Shown: piece after piece, positions 1-9,571 of the stretch | Layout of the letters: each line of letters begins with the position of its first letter | Numbering within the stretch: position 1 is the first letter of the stretch | Assembly: GCA_035548515.1 (NCBI GenBank) | Contig: DASZSW010000037.1 | Coordinates: 133,964 to 197,963, forward strand | Source: DASZQY01 sp035548515 | GTDB lineage: Bacteria; Pseudomonadota; Alphaproteobacteria; Rhizobiales; Kaistiaceae | Direction of reading: 5' to 3' | Length of the DNA stretch: 64,000 bases | Position numbers and translations under genes: made by a program | Notes under the pieces: model-generated | Databases searched by the model: none | What the model was told of the DNA's origin: nothing | The model's input: only the letters and a program-made list of their open reading frames with translations

Positions 1-185
1 TCCCTGTTGAGCGACACAGCGGCACCAGTCCAGAGACTCTCGACGCTTATCGCCGAATGGTGGCACTACGACGGACCGGCCGGCCAGAAGATGTTGCGGC
101 AACCGTGGTGTTTTTGGCGTCCCAACGCGCGGATTTCATTACCGGCCAAACCATTGTCGTGAATGGCGGCCGCACTCTGGCGTAG
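1..185 (+). CDS. SDR family oxidoreductase, C-terminal end (partial)
   Basis: Only the last 60 or so codons are in the window; the gene begins to the left. The readable frame starts at base 3 and ends with TAG at 183-185. The protein ends ITGQTIVVNGGRTLA, the usual end of a short-chain dehydrogenase/reductase, preceded by GRPEDVAATVVFLAS, the conserved helix before the last strand. SDRs are NAD(P)-dependent oxidoreductases; the substrate cannot be told from this end. It lies just outside the tail-tip genes of the prophage and probably belongs to the flanking DNA. Confidence 0.85.
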   Translation, partial: PVERHSGTSPETLDAYRRMVALRRTGRPEDVAATVVFLASQRADFITGQTIVVNGGRTLA

Positions 186-338
186 GCACCGGCAACCGCA
201 CAACGACACTACGGGTTGCCAAGGCTTTTTAGGGCAAGGGATGATACCTTCGGCAGCGCGCGGCTACGGTGGAGTGTTCGGTGCGCCCGATCGTCTCCGT
301 GGGTGGCGGCGACGCTCCGATCGACCTCTTGCTAATGA

Positions 339-986
339 TCAGAAGGATGCGGCCACCGCGAACTCCACGTTCACGTAGAGGCGCACGACGCCGGCGGCGC
401 CCATGGCTGTCAGGTTCGTGATCACGAGCCCCTCGTTCGGCGCCAGCACGATCAACTGGTCGCCGGTGTATTGATCCCAGAGATTGTTCTGCACAGGGAC
501 CAGCCCTTGACCCGCGCCACCGGACCAGGCGCCAATCTGCGCAAGCGGGTTGGTGTCGAGGGTTCGGGTCCCGGCCGTCAAGGCAGCGGTGGCCGCAATC
601 CTCGCGTCCATTGAGTTGGGTGCGACCAGCGAGGTGCGAACCTTGGTGTTGTTGCCGGCAATCGAGATTGCAGTGCCGCCCGAGTCCGATGCCGTAAACG
701 ACCGGGCGAAGAACAGACCGTAGTCGACGGCCTGCGCGGTCGTGAACGCCGTCGTTGTCAGGAAGCCGAGACCGATATGGCGAACGAGTACGAGTTCGCC
801 ATTGCCGGCGGCGTTCCTCAGCGAGAACACCGGCCCATTGGCGGCGACGCCGGTGAGCGCGCCCGACTGGGCGCCGAAGGCAAAATAGCCGGTGAGCTCG
901 AACGGCCTGAGCGATGCGCGAAGCGCGAGCTTGCTCGCGTCGACGGCCGCCATGCTGCCGGTATTGGGATCTTCGAGGACTGCCAT
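339..986 (-). CDS. putative phage tail-tip or fibre-associated protein
   Basis: A 215-residue protein rich in Ala, Gly and Thr, with no membrane segment or signal peptide and no catalytic motif that I recognise. It is the last gene of the minus-strand structural operon, 5 bases downstream of the DUF2793 gene, where phages of this type carry host-contact or fibre proteins. Its composition suggests a beta-rich structural protein. The functional call rests on position alone; a decoration protein is equally possible. The ATG at 986 fits the short spacing to the upstream stop. Confidence 0.6.
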   Translation of the reverse strand: MAVLEDPNTGSMAAVDASKLALRASLRPFELTGYFAFGAQSGALTGVAANGPVFSLRNAAGNGELVLVRHIGLGFLTTTAFTTAQAVDYGLFFARSFTASDSGGTAISIAGNNTKVRTSLVAPNSMDARIAATAALTAGTRTLDTNPLAQIGAWSGGAGQGLVPVQNNLWDQYTGDQLIVLAPNEGLVITNLTAMGAAGVVRLYVNVEFAVAASF

Positions 987-991
987 GATGA

Positions 992-1930
992 TTACCCGAT
1001 CTGATAGTTGACCTTGATGTTGCGTTTCGCTGCCCCGCCCCGAGGGGCGGACCAGTAGACGGTCGCCAGGCCGTTGCCGGGCGACGCAGTGAAGATGATG
1101 CCGGCGTACATCTGCGCCTCGTCGGCGCGCGTTCCCTTGCCGGTGTAAGGACCGGGCGCGAGCTGGACGAAGAGCTTCGAGGTCGGCTTGATCGCCGCGT
1201 CGGTCAGCGTGAACTTGCCGCTATGCACCGCGGCGGTGCCGAGATTGATCTCGGCGGTCGCGATCAGCTTTCCCGGCTCGGGGAGTATGCGGCCCGAGGT
1301 CCGGTCGATGGAGAAGGCAACGAAATAGGCCGAGCCGTCGGGGCTGACCTTGAACGCAAAGTCATCGTTGCCGAGGAGACCGATCTCGGCCCGTCCCGAC
1401 CAATTATCCTCGAAGAGCAGCGACGCCGTCTTGGCGGCGGCCTCCTTGTTGACGAGGAAGCGGAGATCACCATTGCCACCATTGGCCACCTCGAGGGCCG
1501 CAAACAGGACGGCATTGCTCTTGACGGCGAGCTTGTTTGTCGTGTCGGAGGTCGTGTTGACGCCAAGCATCGACAGGTTCTGAAACGCCAGCACCGATAC
1601 GAGATCGACCCAGACCGAGCCAGTGAAGACCAGCAGCCGCAGCTCGTCGGCAAGGTAGGCAAGCATTCCCCGCTCGCCAGGATAGAACCGCCAGGCACCG
1701 TCAAGGCAGAAGGCGATCTGTCCTGCGTGACCCGCCCATGCGCCGGTCGGGCTCGCCGCCACGAGATAAGTGTCGCCGTCAGTCGGGCTTCCCGGAGGAG
1801 CCGCAAGATCGCGGTCGAGGAAATAGAGGTCGATCAGCGCATCAAGCTGGTTCAGCGCCTCGTTGTGGGTGACCTCCTTCTGCGCCTGGCCCTGCGCGAT
1901 GTAGGGCAGGCCGAAGCGCGGCGTCGGCAT
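992..1930 (-). CDS. DUF2793 domain-containing phage protein
   Basis: 312 residues. The N-terminus is the DUF2793 signature: after MPTPRFGLPYIAQGQ comes QAQKEVTHNEAL at about residues 15-26, then a beta-rich segment with many Trp and Gly (YLVAASPTGAWAGHAGQIA). Members of this family sit at the end of alphaproteobacterial phage and GTA-like tail operons. The C-terminal part (about residues 110-312) looks like a receptor-binding or fibre region. It starts 33 bases after the giant tail protein ends and probably acts with it at the tail tip. The biochemical function of the family is not known to me. Confidence 0.85.
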   Translation of the reverse strand: MPTPRFGLPYIAQGQAQKEVTHNEALNQLDALIDLYFLDRDLAAPPGSPTDGDTYLVAASPTGAWAGHAGQIAFCLDGAWRFYPGERGMLAYLADELRLLVFTGSVWVDLVSVLAFQNLSMLGVNTTSDTTNKLAVKSNAVLFAALEVANGGNGDLRFLVNKEAAAKTASLLFEDNWSGRAEIGLLGNDDFAFKVSPDGSAYFVAFSIDRTSGRILPEPGKLIATAEINLGTAAVHSGKFTLTDAAIKPTSKLFVQLAPGPYTGKGTRADEAQMYAGIIFTASPGNGLATVYWSAPRGGAAKRNIKVNYQIG

Positions 1931-1963
1931 CGCAATTGTTCCTGACTTGTCGGATGGGCGTGT

Positions 1964-4900
1964 TCAGAGCGTGGCGGCAGCCGGCCGGCCGCGGCCGACG
2001 GTAGCGGAGAGCTGGTAGACCTTCACGGAAACGGACGGTTGCGGCGCCCCGAAATCCGCCGTCTGCTGCGCGGCCGTGTAGGTCGCGGCCGGACTGATCA
2101 CCGGGATCGTCCGGACGATGGTCGAACCGTTGAGGATGTCGACCTCGTAGCGCTCGCTCTCTTCGTTCAGCGGAATGTCGGTCCCATCGGCCCAGACGCC
2201 GCCGATCCTCGTTCGACGAACCCAACTGATTGAGAGATCGCCGGAACCGTTGCGAGCACCGGCGACATGCACCGGCGACCATGGCATCAAGCCGACGGCG
2301 CGGGCCGTGAAGGTTTCCTGCTGCCACGCCGGGTCGGAGAGGCCGAGCGGCGTCGGGCCCCATTTGTAGAACCGCGCCTGACCACGCTCGGCGAGCGCCG
2401 CTTGGAGCTGGTCCACGGCGCCATCGAGAAGAACCACGAGCGCTCCCGCTGGAAGCGGCGCGCGCATGGCGTGCTCGGTGCCAAGGCGACCGCGGAGAAG
2501 CCTGGTCAGATCATAGGTGCTGGTCGCAACGAGATCGGCATTGCAGAACTGGACGATTTCCCAATCGCCGTCCGCGTTGAGCAGCGCCAGGGCGTTGGAC
2601 CGGCCCGACAGGATCGTCTCCTCAGAGACGCTCGCCAGCTCGCCGGCATAGAGCTGGACCCGCAGCGTGTTGACCACGTCGAAGTAGTCGGTCGGCCCGA
2701 CGTAGAAGTCGAAGACCGTCTCGCCGATCGTCCCCTTGATCGGCAGGGCGGTGTCGACCGCGAAGTCGTCGCCGGTCGGGCTGTCCATCACCGTGACGCC
2801 GGCAAAGGGCGAGGAGGTCGTCGCCACGTAAGGCGCAAAGGGAATATCGGAATCGCGGAGGACCGGCAGGTCCATGATCTCCAGGATCGCGCGGCCGTAG
2901 ACGGTCGGCGGAACGAAGGTGGGCGGGGCGATCCCTGGCAACGGGACGGCATAGATGGCCGACTCGGTGCGCTGCGCTTCGATGGCGCGGGGTCCGCTGT
3001 CGGTGATCCGGGTCAGGCGGAACGATCGCGACCGACCATCGACGATCAGATCGACGACATCGCCGGGGTCGATGGCAATCAGAGCCGGCGGCAAACTGAG
3101 CCGTGCAGTCTCCCGGCCGATCCACGCTTCGGCTAGCGCCCGGTCGGCGATGGTCTGCGCCTGGATTTCGTCCATGACGAGAGCGAAGCTGGCGTCGCTC
3201 TTGCGGTCGGACCAGCCGGCAAGCCGGCTCGCCGAGATGCTGCCCGATTGGTAGTCGCCGTTGCCGTCGATGAAGGTGATCGAGACGATGTTGGGAAGCT
3301 CGGTCTCCTCAGCCCGAATCAGCGTGGCGATCTCGCCGCGATCGGGAAGGACGCAATCGGCAATGGCGATGGAGGTAACCGGTGCGCGCCCACGGGGCAC
3401 GAAGCGGATCACCCCCTCGCTTTCGACCGCATCGAAGGCGAAGGCGTTCATCAGCATCTCGATCTCGGCGCGCGGGCTCATCGGCTGGTCGCGCACATAG
3501 CCGACGACCACCCCGAAGAGACCCGATACATCGACATCGGTGAAGCCGACCCGGGCACAGCGCTCGGCGACGAGTGCCGCGAGATCGGCGAGCCCGATCT
3601 TGCCGGTCAGCCAATGGCCGAGCGGCCAGAGCGGTCCGTCACCCCACGCATCGGTGCGTGCCGGCCAGGCAGGATAGGGTCGCGCATCCCATGTCCAGAC
3701 GGCGACCGTGCCGATCATCCGGCCGCCATAGACGGACGACACCGGGTTGTTGCCGGCACCGGCGCTCCAGTATTGGAGGAGGGCCTCGATGCCGCGGCGC
3801 TGGATCAGGTCGTCCCGCGTGCCGCGGCTGTAGTACGGAAGCGCGCTCTCGGAGGATTTCGGGTCGTAGAAGACGTTCGGCTGGTTGGTGCCCTTGTCGA
3901 CCGAAGGGACGCCGAACTCGGTGAACCAGATCGGCTTCGACTGCGGCGTCCATGCGGTAGCCGATCCGCTCTGGGTGCCGCCCGGCCGGTTGAAGTGTTG
4001 GTTCAGCCACCAGCTCCGCACGTCCTTGGCGCGGTAGACCCACGGCTTGCCATAGGCGCCGTCGGTGATCGGCGTCCGTGTCTGGGCGTCGCGATCGGCG
4101 TCGCTGGCGTAGTACCAGTCGAAATACTCGCCGCCCTCGATGTTCGCTTGCAGATAGGAGCGCTGGTAGATCGACGCGGCGGTGAGCGCATCGAGATGGG
4201 GTGTATCCCGCCAGTCGGAGAGCGGCACGTAGAGGTCGATGCCGACGAAATCGATGTTCGAGTCCGCCCAGAGCGGATCGAGGTGAAAGAAGAGATCGCC
4301 ACTGCCGTCCGAGGGCTGGTAGCGGCCGTAGTCGGACCAGTCGGCGGCGTAGCCGACCTTGACCCCCGAGCCGAGGATCGTCTTGGCGTCGTCGGCGAGG
4401 TCCTTGAGCCTGTCGACCGCCGGGAAATGCGTGCCGCTGTCGCGGACGGCGCAGACGCCGCGGAGCTCAGAGCCGATGATGAAGCCGTCGATGGCGCTCG
4501 CCGCAACGCCGTTGATGGCGTCGCAGAGCTTGGCGTAGTGCAGGATGAAGCGGCGGAAGCTCCATTCGCTCGGACCTGAGTAGCTGGTCGTCACATCGTT
4601 GGTGGAACCGTTGACCGAGACGCTGATCTGGCTGCGCGTCACCGAACCGAAGAAACCGGAGATCTGGCTCGTCGCCGCACCGGTCTTGTCGACCGTGCCG
4701 AGCTGTCCCGGCGCCGGGTCGCAGGTGATCCGTCCCCGCCACGGATAGACCGGCTGGCCGGTAGTCCCAGTCCACGGATCAGGGAGTGTGTTGCCGGCGG
4801 CGATGTCCATGAAAAGGAAGGGATAGAAGACAACCGAGAAGCCGCGCGCCTTCAGGTCGCGGACGGCGCGGACGACGGAATCATCGGACGGCGTGCCGCC

Positions 4901-5887
4901 ATAGGCCGGGCGCCCATCGACTGTGCTGACCACCGCCGCGCCGCCACGGGTGATGCCATGAACTTTCCAGGCATCGGGCGTCGTTGTCTTGCTCGATACC
5001 TCGACCTTCGGCCGGACGGTGCAATGGCCGGCGCGGAGATCGTCGCCGAACCAGCCGACCACCAGCAGAACCGTATTGACGCTCGGCAGCGAGTCCTGGA
5101 GGTCGTCGAGAGCAATGTTCCAGTCGGCGGTGCCCTGGCCCGAGAACGCATTTTCGGGGGTGCTGGCGCCACCGCCGAGGTCCCGGGTCTCTATCACCGT
5201 GTCGTAGACCCGTTCGCCGGCACCCGGGATGAGGGTGATCGCTTCGACGATATCTTCGAGGCCGGAACCGTCGGTCGGGCTGACGCGGCGAAAGACCTCA
5301 AAATTGAGCTGCGGGATGCGGTTGCCGAAGGCGCCGATGGCGAAGTTCTCGAAGACCACATAGGCGGCGCCGCGATAGGCCGACGTATTGGCCGAGCCCT
5401 CGATGCCCTCGATCAGGGAATCCGGCGATTGGCTTGCGCCGCCCTTGTGGACGCGCATGGTGACGCCCTTCCGGTCGAGCGGCTTGCCGTCCGCCCAGAT
5501 GCGCCCGATCCGGTCAATCTGTCCTTCGCAGAGCCCGACCGCGAAGTTGGCGAAGTAGGAGAAGGTGGTCGTCTCCACGCCTCCGCCGCCGCCCTTGCCG
5601 CCCTGCTTCTCGGTCTTGGCGACTTCCTTGAATTTCGTGGCCCAAATGATCTGCCCGGCGATCCTCACCCGCCCGGCAATCTCAGGGATCGGTGCGCCCT
5701 CAGTCGATGCCTGGACCTGCAGGCTGTCGAGACGCGGGCCTTCGCTCTTCTGCGGACCGGGGCCGAAGAGGCGGGCATCGATATAGCCGCCGGCGACGGT
5801 GGCCAATGCCCCGACAACGGTCGTGACCCATGCGGCTGCGCCGCTGGTCAGCGCCGCAGCACCGGCGGTGAGAAGAAGCGTTGCCAT
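1964..5887 (-). CDS. giant multidomain tail-tip protein (GTA gp15/megatron type)
   Basis: 1307 residues, about the size of the baseplate multidomain protein encoded by the last large gene of the Rhodobacter gene transfer agent cluster. An N-terminal hydrophobic Ala/Gly-rich stretch (residues 1-35) is followed by a hub-like region. A TIM-barrel-like glycosidase-type domain lies at roughly 300-740, with GSELRG near 472 and WFTEFGVP near 654. Phage tail and fibronectin-like segments follow to the C-terminus. It closes the tail tube and probably helps penetrate the envelope. It follows the NlpC/P60 gene by 12 bases, the order expected for this tail type. Whether the barrel is catalytic cannot be settled by eye. 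Confidence 0.92.
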   Translation of the reverse strand: MATLLLTAGAAALTSGAAAWVTTVVGALATVAGGYIDARLFGPGPQKSEGPRLDSLQVQASTEGAPIPEIAGRVRIAGQIIWATKFKEVAKTEKQGGKGGGGGVETTTFSYFANFAVGLCEGQIDRIGRIWADGKPLDRKGVTMRVHKGGASQSPDSLIEGIEGSANTSAYRGAAYVVFENFAIGAFGNRIPQLNFEVFRRVSPTDGSGLEDIVEAITLIPGAGERVYDTVIETRDLGGGASTPENAFSGQGTADWNIALDDLQDSLPSVNTVLLVVGWFGDDLRAGHCTVRPKVEVSSKTTTPDAWKVHGITRGGAAVVSTVDGRPAYGGTPSDDSVVRAVRDLKARGFSVVFYPFLFMDIAAGNTLPDPWTGTTGQPVYPWRGRITCDPAPGQLGTVDKTGAATSQISGFFGSVTRSQISVSVNGSTNDVTTSYSGPSEWSFRRFILHYAKLCDAINGVAASAIDGFIIGSELRGVCAVRDSGTHFPAVDRLKDLADDAKTILGSGVKVGYAADWSDYGRYQPSDGSGDLFFHLDPLWADSNIDFVGIDLYVPLSDWRDTPHLDALTAASIYQRSYLQANIEGGEYFDWYYASDADRDAQTRTPITDGAYGKPWVYRAKDVRSWWLNQHFNRPGGTQSGSATAWTPQSKPIWFTEFGVPSVDKGTNQPNVFYDPKSSESALPYYSRGTRDDLIQRRGIEALLQYWSAGAGNNPVSSVYGGRMIGTVAVWTWDARPYPAWPARTDAWGDGPLWPLGHWLTGKIGLADLAALVAERCARVGFTDVDVSGLFGVVVGYVRDQPMSPRAEIEMLMNAFAFDAVESEGVIRFVPRGRAPVTSIAIADCVLPDRGEIATLIRAEETELPNIVSITFIDGNGDYQSGSISASRLAGWSDRKSDASFALVMDEIQAQTIADRALAEAWIGRETARLSLPPALIAIDPGDVVDLIVDGRSRSFRLTRITDSGPRAIEAQRTESAIYAVPLPGIAPPTFVPPTVYGRAILEIMDLPVLRDSDIPFAPYVATTSSPFAGVTVMDSPTGDDFAVDTALPIKGTIGETVFDFYVGPTDYFDVVNTLRVQLYAGELASVSEETILSGRSNALALLNADGDWEIVQFCNADLVATSTYDLTRLLRGRLGTEHAMRAPLPAGALVVLLDGAVDQLQAALAERGQARFYKWGPTPLGLSDPAWQQETFTARAVGLMPWSPVHVAGARNGSGDLSISWVRRTRIGGVWADGTDIPLNEESERYEVDILNGSTIVRTIPVISPAATYTAAQQTADFGAPQPSVSVKVYQLSATVGRGRPAAATL

Positions 5888-5899
5888 GGAATGATCGGA

Positions 5900-6331
5900 T
5901 CAGTCCTCGACGCCCGGAAAGGCGAAGACAAAACGGATGCGTCGCCGCCACCAGGAGCCGAGCGAAACTTCGGCCACCGGATGGGACTCGATGCCGTGGA
6001 CCATGCGGTCGGGGGCGACCAGGATGGCGCAATGCTTAGCGGGCGCGTGGTCATTGAGGGCGAAGAGAACGAGATCGCCGGGCTGCATGTTGGCGATTGC
6101 GATGGGCGTCATGTGCCGGCCGGCCGCGTCGGCGAGAGTTTCTCTGCGACGCGCTTCGGCCCAGTCGCGCGAATAGGCTGGCGGCGCCTCGGGCTCATTG
6201 CCGTGGAGCCCCCGCCAGACGCCACGGGCGAGACCGAGGCAGTCACATCCGACGCCCTTCAGCGATGCTTGATGGCGATAGGGCGTACCGATCCACGACC
6301 GCGCTTCGGCGACGATGGTGTCGCGCGTCAC
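5900..6331 (-). CDS. NlpC/P60 family tail peptidase (GTA gp14 type)
   Basis: 143 residues. The NlpC/P60 fold is shown by GVGCDCLGLARGVW at about residues 26-39, with the catalytic Cys just before LGLARG, and a His in the AKHCAILV segment near 98. Proteins of this type cut peptidoglycan cross-links so that DNA can enter the cell, and they occupy this operon place in GTA-like tails. The start is GTG at 6331, overlapping the stop of the DUF2163 gene (GTGA), which indicates translational coupling. The next gene is the giant tail-tip protein. Confidence 0.92.
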   Translation of the reverse strand: MTRDTIVAEARSWIGTPYRHQASLKGVGCDCLGLARGVWRGLHGNEPEAPPAYSRDWAEARRRETLADAAGRHMTPIAIANMQPGDLVLFALNDHAPAKHCAILVAPDRMVHGIESHPVAEVSLGSWWRRRIRFVFAFPGVED

Positions 6332-7215
6332 GTGAGCGCGCTCCCATCATTGCCGTCGCCCTTGGTCGGATAGGAAAGGGCAAAGTCGTTGCCGGGCATG
6401 TGCGGGAAGCCCCCGAAATTGACCACATTGGAGAAGCGGCCGCGGCAGGTCGCCAGCGTCTTGTCGCAACCGGCGGTGACGGTGAAGGCATCGCCGATCG
6501 TGATCGGGTCGGGCATCGGCAGGAAGAGCGAGAGCCGTGACGACCCCGTCCCGTGCGTGTGTGCCTTCACCTCCACGGCTAGCCCGGCATTGGCGCCCGA
6601 GGTCCAAAGCAGACGGCCGCGCGTCAAAACACCAGTTGCCAGCGAGCCAAGGCCGCTCGCCGTGAAGTCGAAGGCGCCGAGCACCTGAACCACCGCGCCG
6701 GTTCCGTGCCGGCCAACAGCAGTCAGATCGACCGTGCAACGGGAGTCGCCAAGCTCCCAGGCACAGCTTCGCTGGAAGATGCGGCCCGCTGCCTGGTCGA
6801 GGCGAGCAGCCAGCCCACGGAGTTCGGCGGTGAAGGCGAGCGTCCCGCGCGAGACCTGGCCGAGGTAGCCGGAACGAAGGATGACCCGTTGCGATGTGTC
6901 CTGCCAATTGACGAGATAGATCGTCACCGCTGCATCGTCATAGCGGCCGGCGTGAAGATCGTCCTCGGTGATCGCCGCCGAACTGAGGGCCCCTTCCACG
7001 TCGAGATTGGAGACGGCAAGCCCGAGCTGGTCCTCGATCGAGGTGGCGGTGAAGCCGCTGGCGGCACGATACGTCAGACTGCCGAAGGCCAGATCCCGGT
7101 CATGGTCAGTGAAGCCCATGACGGTCCCGTCCTTCCGCTCGACCTGCCAGCAGCGGCAAAGCGTTGTCACCCCGCCAGCCAAATGGGCGGCGAGGCCAGG
7201 ATCGAGAGATTTCAT
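6328..7215 (-). CDS. DUF2163 tail hub protein (GTA gp13 type)
   Basis: 295 residues. The N-terminal DUF2163 domain begins MKSLDPGLAAHLAGGVTTLCRCW, and the C-terminal domain carries GRFSNVVNFGGFPHMPGND, a hallmark of this family. Four Cys residues (CAWELGDSRC and GCDKTLATC) match the iron-sulphur-binding Cys known in the Rhodobacter GTA hub protein. The protein forms the distal ring at the end of the tail tube. In other phages of this type it directly follows the DUF2460 gene. Here 2.6 kb of unrelated DNA with a TetR gene and an SDR gene separates the two. Confidence 0.93.
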   Translation of the reverse strand: MKSLDPGLAAHLAGGVTTLCRCWQVERKDGTVMGFTDHDRDLAFGSLTYRAASGFTATSIEDQLGLAVSNLDVEGALSSAAITEDDLHAGRYDDAAVTIYLVNWQDTSQRVILRSGYLGQVSRGTLAFTAELRGLAARLDQAAGRIFQRSCAWELGDSRCTVDLTAVGRHGTGAVVQVLGAFDFTASGLGSLATGVLTRGRLLWTSGANAGLAVEVKAHTHGTGSSRLSLFLPMPDPITIGDAFTVTAGCDKTLATCRGRFSNVVNFGGFPHMPGNDFALSYPTKGDGNDGSALT

Positions 7216-7477
7216 AGAAGAATCTGAGAGTTAGATTGGAAAAGGGTCCGCGCCCGAAGCGTCAGTTCATTCGAAGGCGCTAGGAAGCCTAGGGTCGGCT
7301 ATGCGCCAAAAGCGATCTTTAGATGTGGGCAACGTGAGGCGGCAACTAGGCCATCCTTACGATGGCTATTGCGGGAGCTACCTATTGCCGGCTCCGCTTG
7401 CATTTGCCTTGGGACTGTCTCTCAGAAGGGAACGCCGTTACCGAATGTCGCCTTGATCGCGTCCACCCCATCCAGCA

Positions 7478-8110
7478 TCAACCTTCCGGCGTGGCTTTTC
7501 CCCGCCGCGGTAGGAGGACTAATTCCGCCGCTTCCTTGGCGTCGTTGAGGAGCGTCTTGCGCGGCATGCCCATCTGCGCGCGCATCGTCAGACCGCGCGA
7601 CAGGTCGACGAGCTGGCTCGCGCGCGCGGCTACGGGAAAGTCAGGCGGGATTTCTCCCGCGCTGATCGCGTCGCGGAAACGGCGTTCCACGAACGCGACG
7701 GCGCCAGCTGCGGCGTCCTTCAGGAACTGCTTGACCTCAGCGTCGTCTACAAGGGGTGCGACGCACTCGATGAGACACCCCGGGGCGGAACCTTCCTCGG
7801 TCGCAGTTTCTACGGCGTGCCTCAGGAAACCGGCGACCGAGTCGCGAAGAGTCGGCGGCGCGAACAGCGCCTTCGCGGCGCGAGCACCCTTTGCCTCCGC
7901 GTATGCTCGAAGGACGCGCAAAAATAGCGTCCGCTTGTCGCCGAAGACTGAATACAGGCTCGGCCGTCCCACGCCCATCCCGGCGACGAGATCATCGATC
8001 GTCGCGCCGTCATAACCCTTCGAACGGAACACCAGGGTCGCCTTTTCCAACGCCTGCCGCTCATCGAAGCTGCGCGGCCGCCCCCGCGGCCTGACGGTAT
8101 TTGGAAACAT
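7478..8110 (-). CDS. TetR/AcrR family transcriptional regulator
   Basis: 210 residues from the ATG at 8110. The N-terminal TetR DNA-binding domain spans about residues 9-60: RGRPRSFDERQALEKATLVF, then SKGYDGATIDDLVAGMGVGRPSLYSVFGDKRTLF, the helix-turn-helix. The C-terminal ligand-binding domain is all-helical. It is divergent from the SDR gene across 129 bases, the classic arrangement for a TetR repressor and its target, so it probably controls that gene and itself. It is unrelated to phage structure and interrupts the tail operon. The ligand is unknown. Confidence 0.92.
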   Translation of the reverse strand: MFPNTVRPRGRPRSFDERQALEKATLVFRSKGYDGATIDDLVAGMGVGRPSLYSVFGDKRTLFLRVLRAYAEAKGARAAKALFAPPTLRDSVAGFLRHAVETATEEGSAPGCLIECVAPLVDDAEVKQFLKDAAAGAVAFVERRFRDAISAGEIPPDFPVAARASQLVDLSRGLTMRAQMGMPRKTLLNDAKEAAELVLLPRRGKATPEG

Positions 8111-8125
8111 CTGGTTCAAAACTCC

Positions 8126-8153
8126 TTGACTGCGACCTTCGTGCCGATATATA
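8126..8153 (+). promoter_or_regulatory. putative promoter of the SDR gene in the TetR/SDR intergenic region
   Basis: TTGACT at 8126-8131 and TATATA at 8148-8153, 16 bases apart, point toward the SDR gene. The octamer GTTCAAAA occurs at 8114-8121 and again at 8162-8169, flanking this promoter, and could be part of the TetR operator. This is inference from spacing and repeats. Confidence 0.4.
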
Positions 8154-8239
8154 ACCAAACAGTTCAAAAATTACAAGGCGGCCCCTGCTTTGCGGGAGGC
8201 TCCTTCCACCTTTCCCTTCACCTCACCACGGACCCACTC

Positions 8240-9214
8240 ATGAAACATTCGATCGCTCTTGTGACCGGCGCAACCTCCGGGCTCGGCCATGCCGCGGCCC
8301 GTGCTCTTGGCGAAGAGGGCTGGGGCGAGATCATTATCACAGGGCGCAGACTGGCTAACGCCAAGGAAACGGCCGCACAGCTAGCGGCCGAGGCCAGAAA
8401 ACAGGCCTTCACGCCCCTGGAGTTGGACCTGGATAACCCCGCCAGCGTTCAGTCCGCCGTCGCCGAACTCGTCAAGCGAGGTCGGCCGATCGATTTCCTA
8501 CTGCTCAATGCAGGGATGGTCCCGGGCAAGAAGCAAGTCGTCACCGGCGCGGGCGTCGAGGCGGCCGAAGCCCCGCTCATCGGCCACCATCAACTGACTG
8601 TCGGCTTACTGCGCGCCAACCTGCTGAGCCCCAACGCGCGGATTGTTATCGCCGGCGCGGAACCTGCCCGGGGGGACGTACCCATGTTCAGCTTCACCGA
8701 CGTGGCGGTCCTCGCAGCCAAGCATCACAAGGGCAATCGAAGCGCCGCTGTGGAAGCCCTGCTCCGCGGCGGACCGACCGTGAAATACAATGCCAACCGG
8801 GCATATGCCGACGCTAAGCTCATCATCGCTTGGTGGGCGGCGGCGCTGGCCCGCCGGCTGCCGTCCGGCATGGCCGTATACGCTGTCGCTCCCGGCAGCG
8901 CGCCCGACACCAAGGCGTCGCGAAACGCTCCCGCGGTCTTGAAGTACCTGTTCATCCCAATTGTGAAGCTCATCCCCGGCATGACTCAGACGCCGGAGGC
9001 CGCGGCGCGTCGGTACCTTCAGGCATCTGAGTTCGGAACCGACCTCTCCGGGCAATTCTTCGCCTCGGCTCCGAAGAAGCTCACCGGTCCAATCGAGGCG
9101 ATGCGCCACCCTCACCTCCACGATCACACAAACCAGGAAGCCGCGTGGCAGGCCGTCGTCAACGTCTCCGGCGCCGACTTGTCTCACCCTGCATCCGTAA
9201 GCGCGGTGTCCTGA
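8240..9214 (+). CDS. SDR family NAD(P)-dependent oxidoreductase
   Basis: 324 residues from the ATG at 8240. The dinucleotide-binding motif TGATSGLG lies at residues 9-16, LLLNAG near 91-96 is the SDR NNAG-type motif, and YADAK is the catalytic YxxxK. The usual catalytic Ser segment reads IVIAGAEP, so the Ser is not obvious, and NAD(P) turnover may be altered. It is divergent from the TetR gene and probably its target. The length exceeds a classical 250-residue SDR and resembles retinol-dehydrogenase or protochlorophyllide-reductase-like members. The substrate is unknown. It is cargo inserted in the prophage tail operon. Confidence 0.9.
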   Translation: MKHSIALVTGATSGLGHAAARALGEEGWGEIIITGRRLANAKETAAQLAAEARKQAFTPLELDLDNPASVQSAVAELVKRGRPIDFLLLNAGMVPGKKQVVTGAGVEAAEAPLIGHHQLTVGLLRANLLSPNARIVIAGAEPARGDVPMFSFTDVAVLAAKHHKGNRSAAVEALLRGGPTVKYNANRAYADAKLIIAWWAAALARRLPSGMAVYAVAPGSAPDTKASRNAPAVLKYLFIPIVKLIPGMTQTPEAAARRYLQASEFGTDLSGQFFASAPKKLTGPIEAMRHPHLHDHTNQEAAWQAVVNVSGADLSHPASVSAVS

Positions 9215-9346
9215 AGGAGCGCTGGTCGCGGCGAAATGATCGCGGTAAGCGGCGAGCCTCGGCCTCCCAAGGTATTCTTAAAGGAATAGTTCACAATTTC
9301 CTTGACCCTGACGTTCTTGCCTGATTATCGTACGAAATAGTTTTAA

Positions 9347-9571
9347 ATCCGCAAGCGCCCTGGCGCGGTCGACACGCCAATGTTCGATGACCAGTTCCCG
9401 TCCAAAGAAGGCGCCGCCGAAGCCAGAGAGCAAGTCACTGCGATGACGCCTCTAGCGCGCTTGGCACGTCCCGAGGAGATCGCTTCCGCAGCTTTGTTCC
9501 TCGCCTCGGATCAGAGCAGCTACGTCGCCGGCATCGACTTGCCCGTCGACGGCGGCCTGACGGTCGTCTAG
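9347..9571 (+). pseudogene. truncated SDR remnant (C-terminal 75 codons)
   Basis: The frame reads PGAVDTPMF, then ARLARPEEIASAALFLAS and YVAGIDLPVDGGLTVV before TAG, the last third of a classical SDR. A TAA lies directly before it at 9344-9346, and no Rossmann-fold start exists upstream, so the 5' two thirds are gone. It is a different SDR from the complete one at 8240-9214. The break suggests that the inserted DNA was built by more than one recombination event. Confidence 0.8.
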
